A DNA stretch of 64,000 nt from Nemania diffusa. Lineage: Eukaryota > Ascomycota > Sordariomycetes > Xylariales > Xylariaceae. Positions 14,701-28,682 of this stretch are shown here, piece by piece (the first letter of the stretch is position 1; each line of letters begins with the position of its first letter). Under the pieces are notes generated by a model. The model worked only from the letters and a program-made list of their open reading frames with translations. It searched no databases and had not been told where the DNA came from. Position numbers and translations under genes: made by a program. The stretch is taken from assembly GCA_038501195.1 (NCBI GenBank), contig JBBPUQ010000001.1:3906001-3970000 (forward strand). The letters are read 5' to 3'.

Positions 14701-17700
14701 AAATTTTAATATTAATTTAAATAGTTATAAGTTTTAATATTATATATTTTTATTAATATAAAAAATATATTTTATATTAAATGTAGCATTTATTATTATA
14801 GTTAATTTAATAAAATAATAGTAATAGCTTTTTAATATAATTATAACTTTTTATTTATTTTTATAAAAGTTTAAACTTTATTATTAATATATTATATTAT
14901 TAATTATATTATAAAACTAAAATTGTTTATATATTAACAATTAATATTAATTATAATATATTTAAATATATTTAAAATAAACTTAAGTTTTATAAATATT
15001 TAATAGTTAAACTTTATAATTAAAAATTTAATAATAAAAATATTTAATAAAATATTTTTTAAACAAAAGCTATTTTTAATTAATATAACAAACTATATTT
15101 TTAATTATAATATATATTATATTTTTTAAAATATTTAATAATAAGTTTATATATTAATAATTTATTAAAAACTTATATAAATATAACTAAATTTGCAATA
15201 TTAAACAGTTTAGTTTAATTAAAAAAGTTTGCAAAATTAAATATAAAATAAATTATATTTTTTTAAGCTAAAAAAAAATATTTATTTAATAATTTTTTAA
15301 ATTTATAAAATAAAAAGTTTTTAATTATAAAATTTTTATTTATATAATTATATATTTTATATTTAAATTATATTAAAACTAAATAAAAAATAGTTAATAA
15401 ATTTTTATTTATTTAATAATATTTAAAATAACAGCTAATTTTATTAATAAATTAAATATTTTAAAAAGTTTGTAATTTTTATAATTAGTAATATATTACT
15501 TTTTAATAGAAATAATAATATATTATATATATAATTTTAAATAGTAAAGCTTAGTTTTTTTATATTTTAAAAGTATTTTATATTTAATTTAACTTTAAAG
15601 TTTATTTTATTATAAAAACAATTAAAACTTTAATATTTTAATTAGTTATAGTTTATTTATTTTAATTTTAATTTATTTTATAAATTAAAAAAAAATATAA
15701 AATATAATATATTATAATAAAGTGTTAAAATTAACTATAACTTTAAAATTAACAATAATTATATTTTAAATAACAAAAATAAAGTTTTTTATAATATTGT
15801 AAAAAAAGCTAATAATTTTTTATATTATAATATAATAATAGCTTTTAATAATAGTTTGTTATAATAATTATAATAATTATATAATATAAAAATTTTTATT
15901 TTTAAATAAACTATAAATTTATTATATTAAACTAATTAAATTATATATTTTGATTTAAATAATTATTTAGTTTTTAAAAAATTAACAATATATTATAATA
16001 TATTATTAATAGTATAAAAAAAAAACATAAAATAAATAAATTAAATATTTAATATAATAAAAAATACTATTAAAAAATAAAAATAAAAAATTAGTATATT
16101 AAATCAAAAAATACTATATAATATAAAAAAAACAAAAAGTTTTAATACTAGTAATAATAAAATAAATACTTTAAATATATTATAGTAAATTTATAATAAA
16201 AACTTGTTTAAAATAAATAAAAATTTAATTGTTATATTATAAATAATAAAGCTATATTATTACAAATAATAATATATATTTATATAGCTTGATATTTTAA
16301 TTAGTTTTAAATTTATATAATATTATATTAATAATATAATAATAAAAAAACATAAATTAAATTGTAAATAAACAATTATTTTTAACTTAGTTTTAAAATA
16401 TTTAAATAAAGTAAACTATTATTATAAAAATATTTTTGTTGCTTTTAATATTAAAAATTAATAAAAAATTAATACTAGTTTTTATTTATAAATGTTATTT
16501 TATTTATTAAATAAAAACAGCACTAAAAAAAACTAAGTAATTTAAGCTTTAATAATAGTTTTAAAACTAAAAAAAAGCGAAATTATATATATTTTATTGT
16601 TATATTTAATTATATAAAAACTAATATTAATAAAACTACTATATATTTTATATTAAGCTTTATAATTTTAAAATTAATAAATAATAAAAATAATATTATT
16701 ATAAATAAAAAACTTTTAAAAATAAAATATTAAAATTAAAAAGCTATTAATATTTTAATAATAAATAAATATAATATAATATTTATAGCTAATTTTTATA
16801 AAGTTAATTTATAGTTTTAATAAATATAAAAATAAAACAATTATAGTTTTAAAAAGCTATTTATTGTTATTTTATATAGCAATTTTTATTAATTTAAACT
16901 TATAAAAAAAACTTTAATGCTATATTTTAATAAATTTATTATTTAAATTAATTATATAAAAATTAGTAATTATTTTTAATTATTATAAAATAAAATATAA
17001 AAAAACAAATATTACTTTAAATATTAACTTTAGCTTAAGTTTATTATTATAATTATTTTAAACAAATAAATATATATAATAAATATAAAATATATTATAT
17101 TATTTAATTGTTTATAAATAAATTAACAAATAAAAAATAATATTAATATTTTAAATATAAAAGTAGTAAATAATAATAATATTATTTTAAATAAAATAAT
17201 AAAAGCAGTTATATTATTAAATATAATAAAATATAGTTTAAATATTTAAATAGTTTTAAGTTTTACTAAACTATATAACTAGCTATTATATATATTTTTA
17301 TTAAAATATATTTTAATTAATAGTTATATAAAAAAAAATATTTTATAAATAGTAAATTTAATTATAAATTTTAATATAATAAAAATATTTATTTTTTTTT
17401 TTTTAACAATAAAAATATTAGTTGTTATAACTAATAATATATATTAAAAACTAAAAGTAATTAATAATATAAAATATATAATTGAAAAATTTATATTTAA
17501 TTTTAATATTTATATATATAAAATTATTTTTAGTATATTTATTATTATAAAGTTATTTTTTATATACTTTTTATTTTTTTTAATAGTAAAAAATATCGAG
17601 CTATATAATCTTTTATAAAAAATAATTTTAATTTTATTAAATATGTTTTATATATTAACATTTTTTTTATATTTTAAGCTATTTATTAAAAAAAGCTATT

Positions 17701-18898
17701 TTTTAACTTTAATATTTATAATTATAAAATATAAAATATAAAAACAAAGTTATAATATTATATTTTTGTTATTATTAAACAAATAAAAAAAAAAAACAAG
17801 TTTTATTAATATATATATTTAATTATTATAACTAATAAATTTAAAAAGCTTTTATTTTTTTGTTTTAATTAATTTAAAATATTATTTATAACTATATTTT
17901 TTATTTAAAATAAAAACAGCAATAAATAAAATAAAAAAAATAAATAAATTAATAATATATAAATATAAAACTAAGTAAAATAACTTATAGTTTAATTTTA
18001 TATAAAGCTATATTTAAAAATATAATTATAAAATATATTATAATAATATAAATAATAAACTATAAATTTATAGCTATATTATAATTTATATAGCTAAACT
18101 TTGTTTTATTAATAAGCTTTTTAAATTTTTTTTTCAAATTATTTATTTAGTTTTTTTAAATAAATCTTTTTTATATAAATAAACTAAAGCTAAAAATCTT
18201 TTTATAAAACAAAATAACAACATTTTTATAGTTAATATTTATATTATATTTTTATAAACTTTAAATATAATTAAATATAAACTTTATTTTAACTTTTATT
18301 TATAGCTATAATAAATTTTTTTATTACTGTGTTATTATTTTTAAAATTATTAATTAATATATTTATTTTTATTATTAGTTATATATATTGTTTTTATTTT
18401 TTATTTATTATTTATAGTTTAATAATTGTAAATATAACAAACAAAATTATAAATAAACTATTTTATATTTATATTTTATAAATATTAAATTTTAAGCTTT
18501 ATTAATAAAAATAGTTTTTAGCTATATATTTTATTAGTTTTATTTCTAAATTTAAACTTAGAAATTATTATTAGCTACTTTTTTTTATTATTTATTTATA
18601 GTTTTATTATTATAAATAATATAAATTAAACTAAATTTAATTAATAAATTGTTAAATTAATAATAAAACTTAATTTAATAATAATTTATAAAATGTTTTA
18701 ATATTTTTTTATTTTATTATTTTAATTATATATAAATATAATATTAAAATAAAGTTAAAATTTAAAAATAATATAAAAAATATTAAAAATATAAATATTT
18801 ATAAGCTTTAAATATTTAAAAATTTATATTAGCAATAATTTATTAAAATATAATATTAATAATAACTTTATTAATTATAAATTTTTTTGCTTTTTTTA

Positions 18899-19318
18899 TT
18901 AAATAGTAATATAATATATTTTATAAACTTTAATAATATAATTAAACTTTATAGTTTAAATATTTTTAAAATAAAAAATTTAATAAATAATAAGTTTTGT
19001 TATATATAATAATAAAAAAAATTGATATATTTAAAAATATAATTATTTTATTTAATATTGTTTTAAATATACTATTAAAAATAATATAATTTAATAGTTA
19101 TATTTTGTTTAATTTTAAAAAAATATATATTTATACTGTTAACTTGTTTTTATTTAATTTATTAATATTAAAATTAATAAATATTTAAATATTATTATAA
19201 TTAATTTGTTTTAATAACTTATTTAAGCTTTTATTATTATATAACTATTTATTATTAATATTGTTTAATATTTTTTATATAAATTTAAAATATTAAAGCT
19301 ATTTAATTAAAGTATTAT
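18899..19318. repeat. Diverged direct repeat, copy A
   Basis: Copy A of a diverged duplication. It shares ordered blocks with 19,426-20,042: a start containing TTATAAACTTTAATAATATA, a middle with TATTTAAAAATATAATTATT, and an end with AAATTTAAAATATTAAAGCT. The two copies differ by many transitions and by insertions in copy B, so this is an old repeat, not a recent one. Confidence 0.6.
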
Positions 19319-19425
19319 TTGTAATATTAGCAATATTAACATTAATTATAAATATTTTAGCTTTTATAATAAAAATATTAATACTTTTTTATAAGTTGTA
19401 ATATTTTATATTTATTTTATTTATT

Positions 19426-20042
19426 TAAACAATAATATAATATTTTTTATAAACTTTAATAATATAGTTAAAATTTATAGTTTAAGCATTTTTAAAATAT
19501 TAAAGTTTAAATTTATATTATTTTAAATAATATTTTTATATAATATTTTTTTAAATATTATTATTTAATATTTTGTTTTTTAAATTAACATTGTTTTTTT
19601 AAATAAACTTTGTTATATATAATAGTTTAAAAAATTTAAAAAAAAGTTAGTATATATTTAAAACATATTTAAAAAAGTAAATTAATAAAACTATATTTAT
19701 ATATTTAAAAATATAATTATTTTATTTAATTTAACTTTAAATATATTAATAAAAATAATATAATTTAATTGTTGCATTTTGTTTAACTTTAAAAAAAAAT
19801 ATATTTTTGCTATCGACTTTTTTTTTATTAAATTTATTAATATTAAAATCGATTAAAACTTAAAATTTATTACAATTGATTTATTTAAATAACTTATATA
19901 TTAATTAATTTATAACAATAATTTAAAATAAATATATTTTATTATATTAGCTTTTTAATATTATATAGTTATTTGTTATTAATATTATTTTATATTTTTT
20001 ATATAAATTTAAAATATTAAAACTATTTAATTAAAGCATTAA
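19426..20042. repeat. Diverged direct repeat, copy B
   Basis: Copy B of the duplication with 18,899-19,318, in the same orientation and about 530 bases downstream. It carries roughly 200 extra bases in two places, including around 19,510-19,600. It may be a tandem duplication or two decayed members of the same transposon family. Confidence 0.6.
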
Positions 20043-21964
20043 TAGCTTTAAATTTAAAACTAATTAATTTATTATATTAATAAATTTTATAAGTTTTAAT
20101 TTTATTATATTAATTTTAAATTAGTTTGTTTTTTATTAAAAAAACATTAATAAAAAAGTTAATATATTTATTAATAATATTAACTAAATATAATAATAAA
20201 TAATAAAGCTTTTATTAAAAATAAAAATATAAAATCTATTAAAAATTTAAAAATTATTTTAAAGTTAATATTTTTAATTTAAAAAATAGCTAATTAATAG
20301 TTTAAAATATAATAAATTTAAAAATAATAAAAAATTAATAGTAATTATAAAATATAATAATATTATTAATAAATAAAAGTTATAGCAATAGTAATATAAA
20401 TAATAATATAAATAAATAATATAAATAATAATATAAATAAATAATAGCATAAATAATTATAGCTAAAATAGCTTATATAAAAATATATATAGCTTAATTA
20501 TTTATTTTATTTATTATAATAGCTATATAATTAATTATAACTATAACTGCTTTATTTACTTATTATATTAATTGTAAATAATTATAGCTATTACTGTTAT
20601 TGCTATATTTATTTAATTTTAATTAATTATTAAATTTTATATATTATTTAATAAAAACTGCTAATTTTTAATTATTGTTTTAGTTTTTATATAAAATAAA
20701 TATAAATTAAAATAATTAATAAATAATTTATATTATAAATAATAAAAATAAACTATAAATATATATTAATATAGTTTATATATAAAAATAACTAATTTAA
20801 TTAATTATAATTATATATATATAATAAAAGCTAAATTAAACAAACTATATTTAAATAAACTAAAAGAATTTTTTATTTAAAATAAAAAACTGTTTTAAAA
20901 ATTTTTTAACAATTAGCTAACTTATTTTTTTCAAATAAAAAAGCAAAATTACTTATTTCAGCTATAAAATTTTATTAAGAATTTTTTACAATATTATAAA
21001 TAACTTTTTGTTTTACTTAGTTGTTTTTTTTTCGTTAAAAATAAAAGCATTATTTTAATATATCGAAATTAATTAATTTATTTAAAAATTTTTAAAAATT
21101 TATTGTTTTTTTAAATAGTTAAAATAAACTTTAGTTTTATAATAAATATAATATTAGCAATAGATTTAAAAACTAAATAATATTATATATTTTAAAAAAA
21201 AAACTAAAATTAAAAAAACTAAAAAATAAATTTAACTTTTTTAATCAAATTAATATATTTATATAAATATTTTTTTATTTATTACTTTTATTTTTTTATA
21301 TTTATTATTTTATTTAATTTTTAATAAATCTATTATTTTTAACAAATAATAAAATTTATTTAGCTATTTTAGCTATTTATTAATTATATTATATATATTA
21401 ATTATTTTTAAAATTTATTTGTTTAAATATAAATATAATTTATAACATTTTTATTAAAAGTTATATTTTTAATAATAATTATTTTATTTTTTTATAATAA
21501 TTATATATAATAAATATTAATAAATTAATAATTTATTAAATAGTTTATTTAAGTTTTAAAATTAAATTTTTAATATTTATATTTTTTTTATTTAATTTAT
21601 TAAGTTATAATAAATATTATATAATTAAAAACTTTTAAATAAATAAATAATAAACTTTTTTTATAACTTATTATATTTTATAAATTATTAAAATAAAAAT
21701 AAAACTTTTTATAAAAAATTTATAAATAATTAATTTATTTAAATATTTAATTATATAAATAAACTATTATATAAATTATTTTAATTTATAAAAATAAAAA
21801 AAATTTATAATTATTATATATAAAGTTTGTTTTTAATTTAATAATAGTTTTTATTTTTTTAATTTTATTATTAAAATTTTAAATATATAATAATAAAATT
21901 TTAAAAATAATGTTATATTTTTTAATAATTAATTTATTAAAATAAATAATTTTTTATTTTAAAT

Positions 21965-22201
21965 TGTTATATAAAGTTTATAAAAAAAGCAAAGCTTTAA
22001 ATAAATAAAGCTATATTATATAAAAAATTTATAAATAAAAAAAAAAAAAAAAAAAATTAAAAATTTTTTTATAAAAAAATTGTTTATATATATATATATA
22101 AAACAGTTTAAAATAACAATAAATAAAGTTATTTATTTAATTAAGCAGTAAAACTATTTAATTTATTTAAATAATTAAATTAATATTAATTAATTATAAT
22201 T
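21965..22201. repeat. Left LTR of the degraded retrotransposon
   Basis: The sequence starts TGTTATATAAAG, includes AAAGCAAAGC and a long A tract near 22,037-22,056, and matches 28,447-28,682 nearly base for base. Differences are almost all transitions (A/G, T/C), which indicates RIP acting separately on two once-identical copies. The 3' end is AATT, not the usual CA. Confidence 0.75.
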
Positions 22202-25200
22202 ACTTTTTTTTTAAAAAAAAAAAAAATAGCTTGTTTATAAATTATAAAGATTAAATATATAAGTTTTAATTAATTACTTTTTAGTAAAAAAAAAGATTGT
22301 TTTAAATATTTATTATATTATTAATTACTAAGCTTTTTTTTTTAAAAATTATAATATAGCTTTTTTATATATTAATATTACTGTTTTTTTTTAATATTAT
22401 GTTTTAAATATATTTTTTATATACTTTTTTTTTTTTTTATAAAACTAATAAATTGTTATTTTTATAAAGTTTTTTAATAATATTGTTTTAAATTATTTAT
22501 AACTAATTATTTAATTTTAATAAAAGTTTAGTTATATTTAAATTATTATTATAAAAATTTTTTAATAATATAAAACTATTTTAGAAATTTTTAATATAAT
22601 ATTATTTATTATTAATATTTTAGTTTTTTTAATTAATTTAATATTATAATTTTTAATAATATAGTTATATTATATATATTTTTTTTATTTTAAATTTTTT
22701 TTTATTTTTAAGTTTAAATATTTTACTTTTAAAATTATTGCTTTTTTGATTTATTAATAAGTTGTTAAAATATTTTTATAATTAATTAATATAATATTAA
22801 TTAATTGTTTTTTATAAAAAAAAAACTTATAATATAAATATATTATTATTTTTTTTAAAAATTTTATATATTTATTATATTATTAAATAATTAAATTTAT
22901 TTAAAAGTTTATTAATTATTTAAAACTATTGTTTTTTTAATATAAATATATAATTGTTTATATTAAAATTAAAGTTTTAATATTTTTTATTAATTTATAT
23001 AATTATATAATATTATATATATTTTAGTTTTTTTTTTACAAAGTTTATAAATTATATAATTTTTTATATTTTATTTTAAATATTAAACTATAATATTTTT
23101 TTAACTATTAATAAATTTTTTAGTTTTTTTTAAACTATATAATTTTTTTAGTTAAAATAAAATAATATTAAAAAATTTATTTCAACTTTATAAAAAAATA
23201 GTTTTATAAACTTATAAAATAATAATATTTATATATAATTTATTGTAAAAATTTATTTAAATTAATTGTTTTAATAATAATTAATATAAAATTAAAATTA
23301 TTAATTTAAATATTTATTTATAATTTTAGTTTATTTTATAGTTTTATAATAATTTACAAATATTAAAATATATTAAACTTTTATAATTTTATATAATTTA
23401 TTTATAAAAATAAATATAAATTAAAGTTTTTTATTAAAAGTTATTATAATTAATATTTTAAAAATTTTAAAAAAACTTTTATAATATATTTATATAATAT
23501 TTTTTATAATTATTTATAAAATATATAATATAGTTTATACTTTTTTTTTTAATTAATTTATTATAATTAATATATTATTATAACTATGTTTATTTTTAAA
23601 TATTTATTTAAAGTTTATAACTAAATATTTTTAAATATAATTTAAAACAAAAAAAAAAAAATTTATTAAATATTTTATTATATAAAACTTTTATAAAATA
23701 ACATTTTATACAATTAAAAATATATATATTATAATATTTTTTAAATTTAAACTATTAATAATATTTTAAAAAAAGTTTATATATTTTTTTTTTTTTTAAA
23801 TATATAATAAATATTTTATTATATATTTTTTAAATAAATTAAATATATAAATATAAAAAATCAAAAATTATAAATTTTTTATTATAAATAATTAAATTAT
23901 TAATTAATTATTATAAGTTATTTTTATTAATAAAAGTTTTTTTATAATAAATTTTTATATTAAAGTTTTTTTTATTTTTTTTTAAATATTTTTATAATTA
24001 ATTAAAAACTTAAGAAAGTTTTTATATTTTTTTATAACTTTATAACAAATAATTTAATTTAAAATATTATTTATATAAATATATTATAAACTATATTATT
24101 TAATAATTAAAAAATTATTAAATATTTTTGTATTTTTTTTTTTTTTTTTTATATAATAAAGTTTTTATATTTTTTTATTAAAGCATTAATTAATATGTTT
24201 TTTTTTTTAAAATAGTAAATAATATAAAAGTTATATTTTATAAATAGTTTTATTTATTTTGTTTATTATAAATTTAAATATTATTTTTAACTAAAGTATT
24301 TTAAAATTTAATAATTTATTATTATTAAAAAAATTTTAATATAACTATTAATTAATTTAAATTATTATTTTTTAAAAGTTAAAAATATTATAAACATTTT
24401 TTTATTAAAAACTTTATAATTTAATTTAATATTATATAAAATTTTAAAATAATATATAATAAAATATTAATTATTTTTATATTTTTAAAATAAAATATTT
24501 ATAGCTATATTATTAAAAATATTAGTTTTAATTTTAATAAATAAGTTATATTTATAATATTATAATATTAAATAAAATATAAAAGCTTTTTTTAATTATA
24601 AAAATATTTAGTTATATTTATTAATTTATAAAAAAGTTATTTTTTTTTTTTGTTAGTTATATTATAAAATTAATAATTTAATTATAATTTTTTATAAATT
24701 TTTTATAAAAATTATAAAACTTTAAAAAAAACTATATTTTTTTTATAGTTATAAAAGCTTTTTAATTTTTTATTATTTTTATTTTAGCTAAATTAATTTA
24801 AATATTGTTTATATTAATAATATATTTTAAAAATTTAATTTTTATTATATAAAATTTAGATTTTTTTAAATTTATTTAAAGTTTTATAATATATAATTGT
24901 TATAATATTATTTATATATATTTTTAATAATTTTTTAAGTTAATTAAATAAATAAATATATTATTTATATATATATTGCAAAAATTATTTAAATAATTAA
25001 ATAATATATTGTTAATATATTTTTAAAATATAATAAAGCTATTAATAAAACTAAATAAAAATATTTTATATTTAAAAAATTTATAATAAATATAAAAAAT
25101 TGTTAAATTTTTTTATTTAAGCTTTATATATATTTAATTAAATATTTATTTTATATTTAATTTAATAAATATATTAATTTTAAAAAGTTATAATAGTATT

Positions 25201-28200
25201 TTTTTAATTAAAAATAAAAAATATTTGTTTTTTTTTGTTAATTTGTTAAATTTTTAATAATTTATATAAAATTTAAACTTTTTTTTTATTTTTTTTATAA
25301 ATAATATAAAAAAAATATAAAATATATTATTAAATTTAATAAATCTTTTATATAAATTATCGATTAAATATTTATAAATAGCTTTTAATTTATTTAATAA
25401 TATTTTATATAAAAAGTTATATTAAAAATTATTAAAAGTTTTATTTTTAATAAATTTTATTTTATAATTTATTTTAAATTAATAAAATAAAAAAATATTA
25501 AAATTTATTTTATTAAATATATATAATAAATTATAATATTTTTTAAAAATTATTTATAAAGTTTTTTTATAAAGCTTTTTTTTTTTTTTTTATTAAAAAA
25601 AACTTCTTTTTTGTTATTAATAAATTTATTAATTTTATAAATAGTTATAATTTATATTTTTTATATAAAGTTATTATATAAAATTATTATATTAAATATA
25701 ATTATAATAATATTAGCTATTTTTATTAAAAGTTTAATTTTATATTATTTTAATTTATTTTATTATATTTTATAAAAATTTAAACTATTAGCTTTTTAAT
25801 ATAAAATAATTTCTTTGTTTTTTTTTTAAGTTTTTTTTTTTTTTAATTTTATAAAAAAAATTAAACTATTATTTAAATTATATTATATTTTAACTATATT
25901 TTTTTTAACAAAGTTAAATTATTTAATAATTAAAATTTAAAATATTATTTGATTTTTTTTAATGTTTTTTTATTAATATAATTATTATTTTTTTTTTAAA
26001 AAAAGTTTTATATTTTAACAATTAATATTTATTTAATATTTAAAACTTATAAGCTATATTTTTGCTTAATTTATATTTAAATTTTAATTAAAATATTAAT
26101 TAAAAAAATAATTAAATAAAAATATTAGTTTATATTTTTAGTAATTAAAAAATATATTATATTTTTAAAATTAAAATTTTTTAATAATTATTTTATATAT
26201 TTAAAAAAATATTATTATTAAAAATATATTTTTATACTTTTTTTTTTATATTTATAAAAATATTAATAAAATAGTTTTAATATTTTGTTTTTTTTTGCTG
26301 TTATATTTAAAAATTAATTAAAAATAAAATTAAATAATTATAAAAAAGTTTAATATTTTTATAATTTTTTTTACAAATAATACATTTATATTTATATATA
26401 TATTTATTTTTATATTTTTAAAAAAGTTTTTAATAATTAATAAAAATTTATTACTATTTATAATATATATATATAATAAAAATTGTTTTTTTAAATATTT
26501 ATTTATTAAGTTTAATTTATTATTTATATAATTTTTTTATAATATTTTTTTTAAATAAAAGTTTAGTTTATTTAAAGTTATTTTTTTAATATTTTATTTT
26601 TTTTTAGTTTTTTTTATAATATTTTTTAAAGTTTTTGCTTTTTTATAAAAACTAATAAATATAATTATAATATTTTATAAGCATGCTTTTTTTTTAGTAC
26701 TATTTAATAAATAATTTTTTAAAATATGTTTTTTTTGCTAATAGTTAAAATATTTGCTTTTTTTTATTAGTTTTAACAATTTAAAATTATTTAAAATGTT
26801 GTAGCTTTAAATTATTAAAGTTTTAATATTATTATTATTAATTTTAATATTACTATTTTTATTACTAATAATATTTTTTAAAAAGTTATTAATATTATTA
26901 TAAATAATATATTAATTAAACTTATTTATATTATTAAAAAAAATTAATTAATTAGTTTTATATTTAATATTATATTTTTTATTATTTATATATATTTAAT
27001 AAATTAATTAAATATAAAATTTAATATATTAATTAAAAAAAATATTATTATTTAAATAAGCAAAAAAAATATTTAATAATTTATTAAATAATTTATTTTT
27101 AAAATATTTTTTTTAATTTTTTTTTTTTAATTTAATTTTTTTAATTAATTAAATAAAATTAGTTTTAAAATTAAAAAAAGTAACTAAAATATAATTATTA
27201 AAATTAAAAAACTTTTATTTTGATTTAAATTTTTTGTTAATATTTATATTTTTATAGCTTTTTTTTAAATAATTAAAAAATATTTTAATAATAATTAATT
27301 AATTAAAGTAGCTTTTAATTAAATATAAAAATAAATATTTAATAACTTTATTATTAATATAAGCTTTAATATTAGTTATTTTTATAATATTATTAATAAA
27401 TTAATTTTTGTTAACAATTAATTAATTTTTTATAACATATAGTTATATTTTAAATTTAATATTGTTTTTATTTTTATTATTATAAAAAATAAATATAAAT
27501 ATTTTAATTAATTTATAAAATTTTTTATTTATTTAAATAAATTTTAAAATATTACTTTTATAAAAAAATAAATCGATAATATATTAATTAGTTTTATTTA
27601 ATAGTTTTTAAATATAATTATATTTAATAATAACTATTTTTAATTTTTAAAATAAATAATTAATAATTTGTTTAAAATAAAAATCAAAAATAGGTTTTTT
27701 TTTATTGTTTTTTATTAAATAGTTTAATTGTTTTTTTTTATTAATTATAATTTTATTAAATCTTTTAATTTAATTAACAAAAGTTTTTATATATTAAATA
27801 AATAATATAATTAAGTTATATAAATTTTTAATTTATTGTTAATATATTATTATTATTAAAGATTTAATTTTTATTTTTTAAAATAAAACATTAAAATATT
27901 TAATTAAATTAATAAAAATATTTTTGTTAATTAATTTATTAAATTTAAACTAAGTTTTTTTTTTTTAATAAAATAATAAAAATAAAAAAAAAACAATTTT
28001 ATTAAGTTTATATAATTTAATAATATATTTTTTTAATAAATAGTTAGTTTTTTAAAAAAAGTTTTTTTAATTTAAAATATAGTGTTTATATATAAAAAAA
28101 AAATCTTATATTTAATTTTAAAAACTTTTTATTAAAAAAACTAAAATAATTAGTTTATTATTATTTTTAGCTTTTATAATAATTAAAATATTTTAGCTAA

Positions 28201-28446
28201 GTTTTTTAAAATATATTTAAATATTAGTTTTTATATAAAAAATTAAAAAAAGCTGTTTATTATTTATAATTATAAACAGTTATAATTTATTAAAAGTTAA
28301 ATTAATTTGTTTTTTAGTTTGCTATTTAAAAATAATATATTTTTTAAATATTAATATTATTATAATAATTAGTTATAGTTTGATTTTTTTGTAAAAAATA
28401 TTTAAAAATAGTTTTTATATTTTATAAATATAAATAATTTATAAAT

Positions 28447-28682
28447 TGTTATATAAAGTTTATAAAAAAAGCAAAGCTTTAAATAAATAAAGCTATATTA
28501 TATAAAAAATTTATAAATAAAAAAAAAAAAAAAAAAGTTAGAAATTTTTTTATAAAAAAATTACTTATATATATATATATAAAGTAGTTTAAAGTAGCAA
28601 TAAATAAAGTTATTTATTTAATTAAACAATAAAACTATTTAATTTATTTAAATAATTAAGCTAATATTAATTAATTATAATT
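28447..28682. repeat. Right LTR of the degraded retrotransposon
   Basis: Direct-repeat partner of 21,965-22,201. It keeps a few G and C bases that the left copy has lost (for example GTTAGAAATT against ATTAAAAATT), and the reverse also occurs, so neither copy is ancestral. It is followed directly by the candidate target-site copy TAAAT. Confidence 0.75.

Noticed and set aside
20385..20460. Regular ATAATATAAATA units as a possible CRISPR-like array
   Set aside because: Units are contiguous without unique spacers and purely A/T. This is a simple repeat in a eukaryotic genome.
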